A stretch of DNA of 9,280 bases from positions 1 to 9,280 of the forward strand of contig JAKAOI010000061.1 in assembly GCA_021812265.1 (NCBI GenBank), in the 5' to 3' direction. Source of the DNA: Chloroflexota bacterium. Its GTDB lineage: Bacteria; Chloroflexota; Ktedonobacteria; Ktedonobacterales; JACDGC01. Within the stretch, counting starts at the first letter, position 1, and each line of letters opens with the position of its first letter. The notes below the pieces were generated by a model. That model did not search any database. It was not told the DNA's origin and saw only the letters and a list, made by a program, of their open reading frames with translations. Below, piece after piece: positions 5,669 to 9,280 of the stretch. A program made the position numbers and the translations under genes.

Positions 5669-7144
5669 ATGAGATACTTTACTGCGCCAACGAATGATGA
5701 GCCGGTAGCCGGTTTAGCTTCTCGCAGAGAAATATACACAAATTATGTAAAAATTCTCGAAAAGCAGCTTCACGACATCATCTCTCCGATTTTTTTTGTT
5801 GCGTCAATTATTGCCGCCTTAATATTTGGGGGAATTGATATTGCAAACAGAAGCATATCCGGAGTTATTAATGAAATACTTATTGCGCTGTTTTTAACTG
5901 TTTGCATTATTGGCTATGGGTATTGGCTAGGTTTAAAAGGAAAACTCGATCTTTCCGTAAATATTATTTTAATTACGGGATTTACTGCCTCAATCATTAT
6001 CCAGATGATTTGGACATTTAACCAAGGTATAGATACCTTTGCCATTACTGATTTTGCTGCTTTTACCTTGATGATTATTTTAACCGGAGCGCTGGCAAGT
6101 CAAATATTGTTACCAATAGTGTCATCCATATCAGTTATTGCAACCATCGTCATTTTTGTTTTTGCCGGGCATCGATCTCAAAGTATTGTTAATTTATCCA
6201 AAGATCCCGGAGTATATTTCCTGACTTTGATTTCATTGGTGGTGTATCAATTAATCTTCACTGCAATTATGTGGATATTACGCAGCAGTTTCCGCCAAAA
6301 TTTGGGATCATTAGGATACGCCTACGAACGCTCAAAACAGTTGGAAGAATTGAAAGATCAGTTTATTTCCAGCGTAAATCATGAATTGCGCTCACCGATT
6401 ATGGCAATGCAAATGTATTTGCAAACGGCGTATCAAGAGTATGAGCATATGTCGCCGGAAAATGTCTATTCGGCGATAGAGCATTCCTATAATATCGGCA
6501 ACCGATTGGCAGAACTTGTTGAAAGTATTTTAAGCGCGCGCCGCATTGACACGGAAATGAAGAATATCGAGCTGGCGCCGCTGCAATTACGATCCGTTGT
6601 CGAAGAAAGCATTTCTCTGCTTAGCTCTACCGCAGCAAAGCAGTCGCCGCGTGATTTGCATATTCACATTGATAAAACGCTGTATGTTTGGGCAGATAAA
6701 GTTCGCTTGGGGCAAGTGGTAGTAAATCTGCTTTCAAACGCCATAAAATATTCCCCACAAGGCAGCCCAATTGAAGTGAACGCTGCAATTACCGATATAA
6801 CCCACTCGGTAGGCGTTGCTTTTTTACGCAATAAAACTGAAACACATAAAATGGTTGAACTGACTATAAAAGATTATGGTATGGGGATTCCCAAAGATCA
6901 AATTCCGCTGCTGTTTAACCGATTCGTGCGCCTGCCCAGAGATCTTGCCTCGAATATTGTAGGCAATGGGCTGGGATTATTCATCTGCAAAACTATCATA
7001 GAGGCTTCCGGCGGCTTTATTTGGGTTGAAAGTTCCGGAGTTAACAATGAAGGATCAACCTTTCACGTCGCATTGCCGATTCCTCCGCAAGAATCTGCAG
7101 CGCCGCAAATTGCCGTTGGCTCCGACGCCGCAGCAAAATCATAA
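5669..7144 (+). CDS. Membrane-bound sensor histidine kinase with six-helix N-terminal sensor region
   Basis: An inner-membrane sensor kinase that would phosphorylate the receiver encoded upstream. The 491-residue protein has six hydrophobic helices (about 38-58, 70-91, 98-117, 127-148, 150-170 and 185-207) with short loops, so the signal is probably sensed in or at the membrane. Next come a linker helix and a HisKA domain with H238 in SVNHELRSPI. The HATPase domain has N353 and N357 in VVNLLSNAIKYSP, D402 in DYGMGIP, F416 in LFNRFVRL, and GNGLGL (432-437). About 20 extra residues sit between the N and G1 boxes. An Ala/Pro-rich tail follows the catalytic domain. I chose ATG 5669 because AGGAG (5659-5663) is 5 bases upstream; a TTG at 5579 would add 30 residues without a ribosome-binding site. 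The signal is unknown, and the membrane region matches no sensor I can name. Confidence 0.93.
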   Translation: MRYFTAPTNDEPVAGLASRREIYTNYVKILEKQLHDIISPIFFVASIIAALIFGGIDIANRSISGVINEILIALFLTVCIIGYGYWLGLKGKLDLSVNIILITGFTASIIIQMIWTFNQGIDTFAITDFAAFTLMIILTGALASQILLPIVSSISVIATIVIFVFAGHRSQSIVNLSKDPGVYFLTLISLVVYQLIFTAIMWILRSSFRQNLGSLGYAYERSKQLEELKDQFISSVNHELRSPIMAMQMYLQTAYQEYEHMSPENVYSAIEHSYNIGNRLAELVESILSARRIDTEMKNIELAPLQLRSVVEESISLLSSTAAKQSPRDLHIHIDKTLYVWADKVRLGQVVVNLLSNAIKYSPQGSPIEVNAAITDITHSVGVAFLRNKTETHKMVELTIKDYGMGIPKDQIPLLFNRFVRLPRDLASNIVGNGLGLFICKTIIEASGGFIWVESSGVNNEGSTFHVALPIPPQESAAPQIAVGSDAAAKS

Positions 7145-7192
7145 CTGATTTTGCTGGATTACCTGTTCCGACAATAGAGAAACCCTTACTGC

Positions 7193-7228
7193 AGCGTTGA
7201 TGGAACAGCGCTCCTTTTCTTTTTTTTA
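7193..7228 (+). terminator. Intrinsic terminator after the histidine kinase
   Basis: AGCGTT (7193-7198) pairs with AGCGCT (7207-7212), with one G-U pair, around an 8-base loop. CC and then a T-rich tract (four T, one C, seven T) run to 7227. An alternative pairing of CTGTTCC (7163-7169) with GGAACAG (7202-7208) overlaps the stem and could compete with it. The terminator separates the two-component genes from the cyclase. Confidence 0.7.
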
Positions 7229-7311
7229 TATCTGTAGATCATTTCAGGAAAGATCGATAGATATGAGACGGAAGCCGTACAGGATTCCGAGTATCTTATT
7301 TTTAGATATCT
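7228..7311 (+). promoter_or_regulatory. Upstream region of the cyclase gene with repeated ATATCT/AGATAT sites
   Basis: ATATCT occurs at 7228-7233 and AGATAT at 7259-7264. At 7304-7311 the two merge into the palindrome AGATATCT. Between them lies a hairpin with arms CGGAA (7269-7273) and TTCCG (7285-7289), extended by CC/GG. I cannot assign a convincing -35/-10 pair. The spaced sites could bind a regulator of the cyclase. Confidence 0.35.
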
Positions 7312-7332
7312 GCACAAAATAAAGGAGCTGGC

Positions 7333-9000
7333 ATGAAACAGTTACTGCGATCTATTCCATTGGCAGAACATTTTCGATCTAACCGCACAATGGAAAACGA
7401 CACCGCGCAATTTATTTCCCGCCAACGGGTATTAGAGCAGCTAAGTAAAAGATTGCTTCAGGAAATGGCTGAGGATATTGATGAACAATTTGGCGGCGGG
7501 TATATCAGCCCTTCTATCTATGAAACCGCTTGGGTAGCCATGCTGCGCAATCCTGCCGATTCTGCGCAGCCAATATTCCCCGAGGCGCTATCTTGGGTGC
7601 GCAGCCGCCAAAATTCTGATGGCTCATGGGGGCCAGCCTATCCATATAATGTTTTACCTTCTTTGGCGGCGTTTACCGCATTAAAACATACTCCTTCTTG
7701 TTCGGAAAAAGACGCGGCAAGTCTATCAAAAGCCGAAACTGCATTGCAAACCATTTTTAATCGGTGGCGCGCAGATGATATTGATACACCCTTATATGAA
7801 TTTATTATTGTGGCGCTTGATAAACAACTGAAATTATTAGAGTGCAATTTGAATATTGGCGGCATGGATCTGATGCAGGCGCGGATTGCCGAAAAATTTA
7901 ACCGGCTGCCTATGGAATATGTATATAGCGGCGTATCAAATATCAGCCATGCGTTTGAAGCGCTGGGCGAAAGTATTGATTTTAGCCGCGTAAAACCGCT
8001 GCAAGGAGAATATGGCGGCTATGGCAATTCCGCAGCGTCTACTGCAGCGGCGCTGATGTTTGGCAAAGAATGGGATGAAAAAGCTGAATTATGGATTCAA
8101 CGGCTGCTGACAAAAAGCGCCAACTCCTTCGGAGCCTCTGTTCCGGCCTCGCACCCATCAGACGCTTTTGAACTTTCTTGGAGTCTTTTTCACCTCCATA
8201 CAGCCGGCATAGATTTTGTGCATAAAGACCCCGCAGCCGCAAAAATTTTATACTGGCTGGAACATAGCCTTACAGATAACGGAACCAGTTTTTCTCGGAT
8301 GAAAGGTCTGCCGGTAGATTCGGACGATACCGCTATGGTCTTGGCGGTCTTGGCGGCGTCCGGCGCGCCCAAGCCTATTGACGCATTGCTGCGCTTTTTA
8401 TCCGGCGGCCATTTTGTCAGTTATATCGGCGAGCGCTCCGCGTCTTCCAGCGCTAACGCGCACGCATTGGATGCGCTGCTGTTATCCGGCGACGGTTTGG
8501 CAAATGGGCAATATCGCAAACTTGCCGGTGATATTGTGCAATATTTGCTGGATACAAGGGACGCCCGCGGCGTATGGCGCGATAAATGGCATATCAGCTC
8601 CTTGTACGCAACCTATTCGTGCGTCGGCGCAATCATTCGGTCACAAATACCCGCGGCATTGCCGGAACTGAATATTGCGCTGAATTGGCTGTTAAAACAA
8701 CAGCGCACAGATGGCGGTTGGGGTGAATTTGCGTCTACCGCAGAAGAAACGGCATATGCGCTGTTAGCGTTATACGATTTACGCTTTCTTTCCGGCGGCT
8801 CAGCGCGAAAGGCGCGGATACACGCTATGCAATCGGGCGTTACCTATCTTTGGGCGCACATCACCACAGCTTTTCACGCAGAAGATTTGCCTGAATTATG
8901 GGTAGATAAAACACTCTACTCCGCGCCGCGAGTAATACTGTCGGCAATTATCGCAGCGTTGCATGTAACAGAAACAGAGCTGTTTCAGACAAAAGCATAG
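7333..9000 (+). CDS. Class II (DxDD) diterpene cyclase, copalyl/kolavenyl diphosphate synthase-like
   Basis: Predicted to protonate and cyclise geranylgeranyl diphosphate into a bicyclic (labdane- or clerodane-type) diphosphate, keeping the diphosphate for a later enzyme. The 555-residue length fits bacterial beta-gamma class II cyclases. In order it shows SPSIYETAWVAML (from S59; plant enzymes usually have D where this has E64), a first QW-like motif QNSDGSWG (93-100), the NSAASTAAALM block (232-242), the catalytic acid motif D329-S-D331-D332 in GLPVDSDDTAM, W415-R-DKWH-x-S (415-422), and a second QW motif QRTDGGWGEF (457-466). There is no DDxxD, so no class I ionisation activity is expected. 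The ATG has AAAGGAG (7321-7327) 5 bases upstream. A characterised relative in Herpetosiphon makes kolavenyl diphosphate, but the product here cannot be read from motifs. A C15 or longer substrate is a less likely alternative. Confidence 0.9.
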   Translation: MKQLLRSIPLAEHFRSNRTMENDTAQFISRQRVLEQLSKRLLQEMAEDIDEQFGGGYISPSIYETAWVAMLRNPADSAQPIFPEALSWVRSRQNSDGSWGPAYPYNVLPSLAAFTALKHTPSCSEKDAASLSKAETALQTIFNRWRADDIDTPLYEFIIVALDKQLKLLECNLNIGGMDLMQARIAEKFNRLPMEYVYSGVSNISHAFEALGESIDFSRVKPLQGEYGGYGNSAASTAAALMFGKEWDEKAELWIQRLLTKSANSFGASVPASHPSDAFELSWSLFHLHTAGIDFVHKDPAAAKILYWLEHSLTDNGTSFSRMKGLPVDSDDTAMVLAVLAASGAPKPIDALLRFLSGGHFVSYIGERSASSSANAHALDALLLSGDGLANGQYRKLAGDIVQYLLDTRDARGVWRDKWHISSLYATYSCVGAIIRSQIPAALPELNIALNWLLKQQRTDGGWGEFASTAEETAYALLALYDLRFLSGGSARKARIHAMQSGVTYLWAHITTAFHAEDLPELWVDKTLYSAPRVILSAIIAALHVTETELFQTKA

Positions 9001-9280
9001 CTCGCGCAACAGGCAAAGGGCAGCATGCCCTCTGACGTGGGATATACAAGGGGCATTGCCCCTTGTACGGGGTTCTGGGGTGTCCCCAGACCTCCCTCTG
9101 TTTCAGATACGAGAACAACCATGCGCTTCTCTTTCAAGCGAAAGTCCTACTTACAGAATAGCCCATAAAGCCGCCGTCCCTTCAGGGCGTGCGGATGTAC
9201 GGGCTTGCGTCGGCTTGAGCCAGAGGTTGCACTCTTGCCGATCTCGTTGTTTCTGTGGTAGCATACCTACATGGGAGATC
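9001..9280. other. Non-coding stretch after the cyclase
   Basis: I see no convincing gene on either strand. The region is dominated by short hairpins (9018-9090 listed separately; also CTTTC-AAGC-GAAAG at 9131-9144, an imperfect stem at 9171-9194, and TGT-GGTA-GCA-TACC-T-ACA at 9254-9271). The G/C-rich runs of its first 100 bases look unlike the flanking genes, as expected of an inserted or spreading intergenic repeat. Confidence 0.5.
9018..9090. repeat. Cluster of three perfect palindromic hairpins
   Basis: Three perfect stem-loops, each with a 3-base loop, follow the cyclase stop: GGGCA/TGCCC around GCA (9018-9030); a 10-bp stem TACAAGGGGC/GCCCCTTGTA around ATT (9045-9067); and TCTGGGG/CCCCAGA around TGT (9074-9090), extendable by outer GG/CC pairs. 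None has a T-run, so terminator function is doubtful. The regular design suggests a REP- or MITE-like intergenic repeat that should recur elsewhere in the genome. Confidence 0.6.

Noticed and set aside
7768..7791. DDID in the cyclase as a class I DDxxD motif
   Set aside because: The spacing is wrong (no Asp at the fifth position) and it lies in the gamma/beta part of a class II enzyme.
9121..9168. 15-residue ATG frame on the + strand (MRFSFKRKSYLQNSP)
   Set aside because: There is no ribosome-binding site upstream, and it overlaps hairpins of the repeat region.
9151..9279. Open frame on the minus strand (42 residues to a stop at 9151-9153) containing DRQECNLWLK and SARPEGT, faintly like the end of a TnpB-type protein
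   Set aside because: The resemblance is a few residues only, the frame runs off the window edge, and no zinc-finger or catalytic motif is visible. It could be a decayed remnant but cannot be supported.

Overview
The window is from a bacterium and carries eight convincing genes, all on the + strand. I lean towards Chloroflexota, with low certainty. The grounds are a class II (DxDD) diterpene cyclase of the short bacterial type, of which a characterised relative is known to me from Herpetosiphon, and a methylthioadenosine phosphorylase with a C-terminal tail. Base composition is moderately AT-leaning.

Layout. Positions 1-80 may hold the last 25 residues of an upstream protein. A palindrome-rich leader (81-253) precedes the MTAP-type phosphorylase (254-1138). 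After 63 bases comes a very tight block: an ABC ATPase (1202-2152), an overlapping ABC-2-type permease (2137-3831), a MazG-like NTP pyrophosphohydrolase (3839-4168) and a PaaI-type hotdog thioesterase (4169-4693). The last three junctions are a 16-base overlap, a 7-base gap and zero gap, so these four are almost certainly cotranscribed. They mix an exporter with nucleotide and acyl-CoA housekeeping functions.

A near-consensus sigma70-type promoter (4704-4732) begins 10 bases after the thioesterase stop. A 7-bp inverted repeat fills its spacer. About 365 bases of leader follow, containing several clean stem-loops and a possible 18-codon ORF, before a stand-alone receiver protein (5104-5553) and a six-helix membrane histidine kinase (5669-7144). 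The two-component unit closes with an intrinsic terminator (7193-7228).

A separate unit then encodes a 555-residue class II diterpene cyclase (7333-9000). It has an intact DxDD motif, two QW-like motifs and the W-DKWH block, but no class I partner before the window ends. The last 280 bases hold no convincing gene; they contain a dense run of short perfect hairpins that looks like an intergenic palindromic repeat element.

The most interesting items are the diterpene cyclase, the structured leader of the two-component genes, and the hairpin cluster after the cyclase. I see no CRISPR array, tRNA, rRNA or intact transposase.
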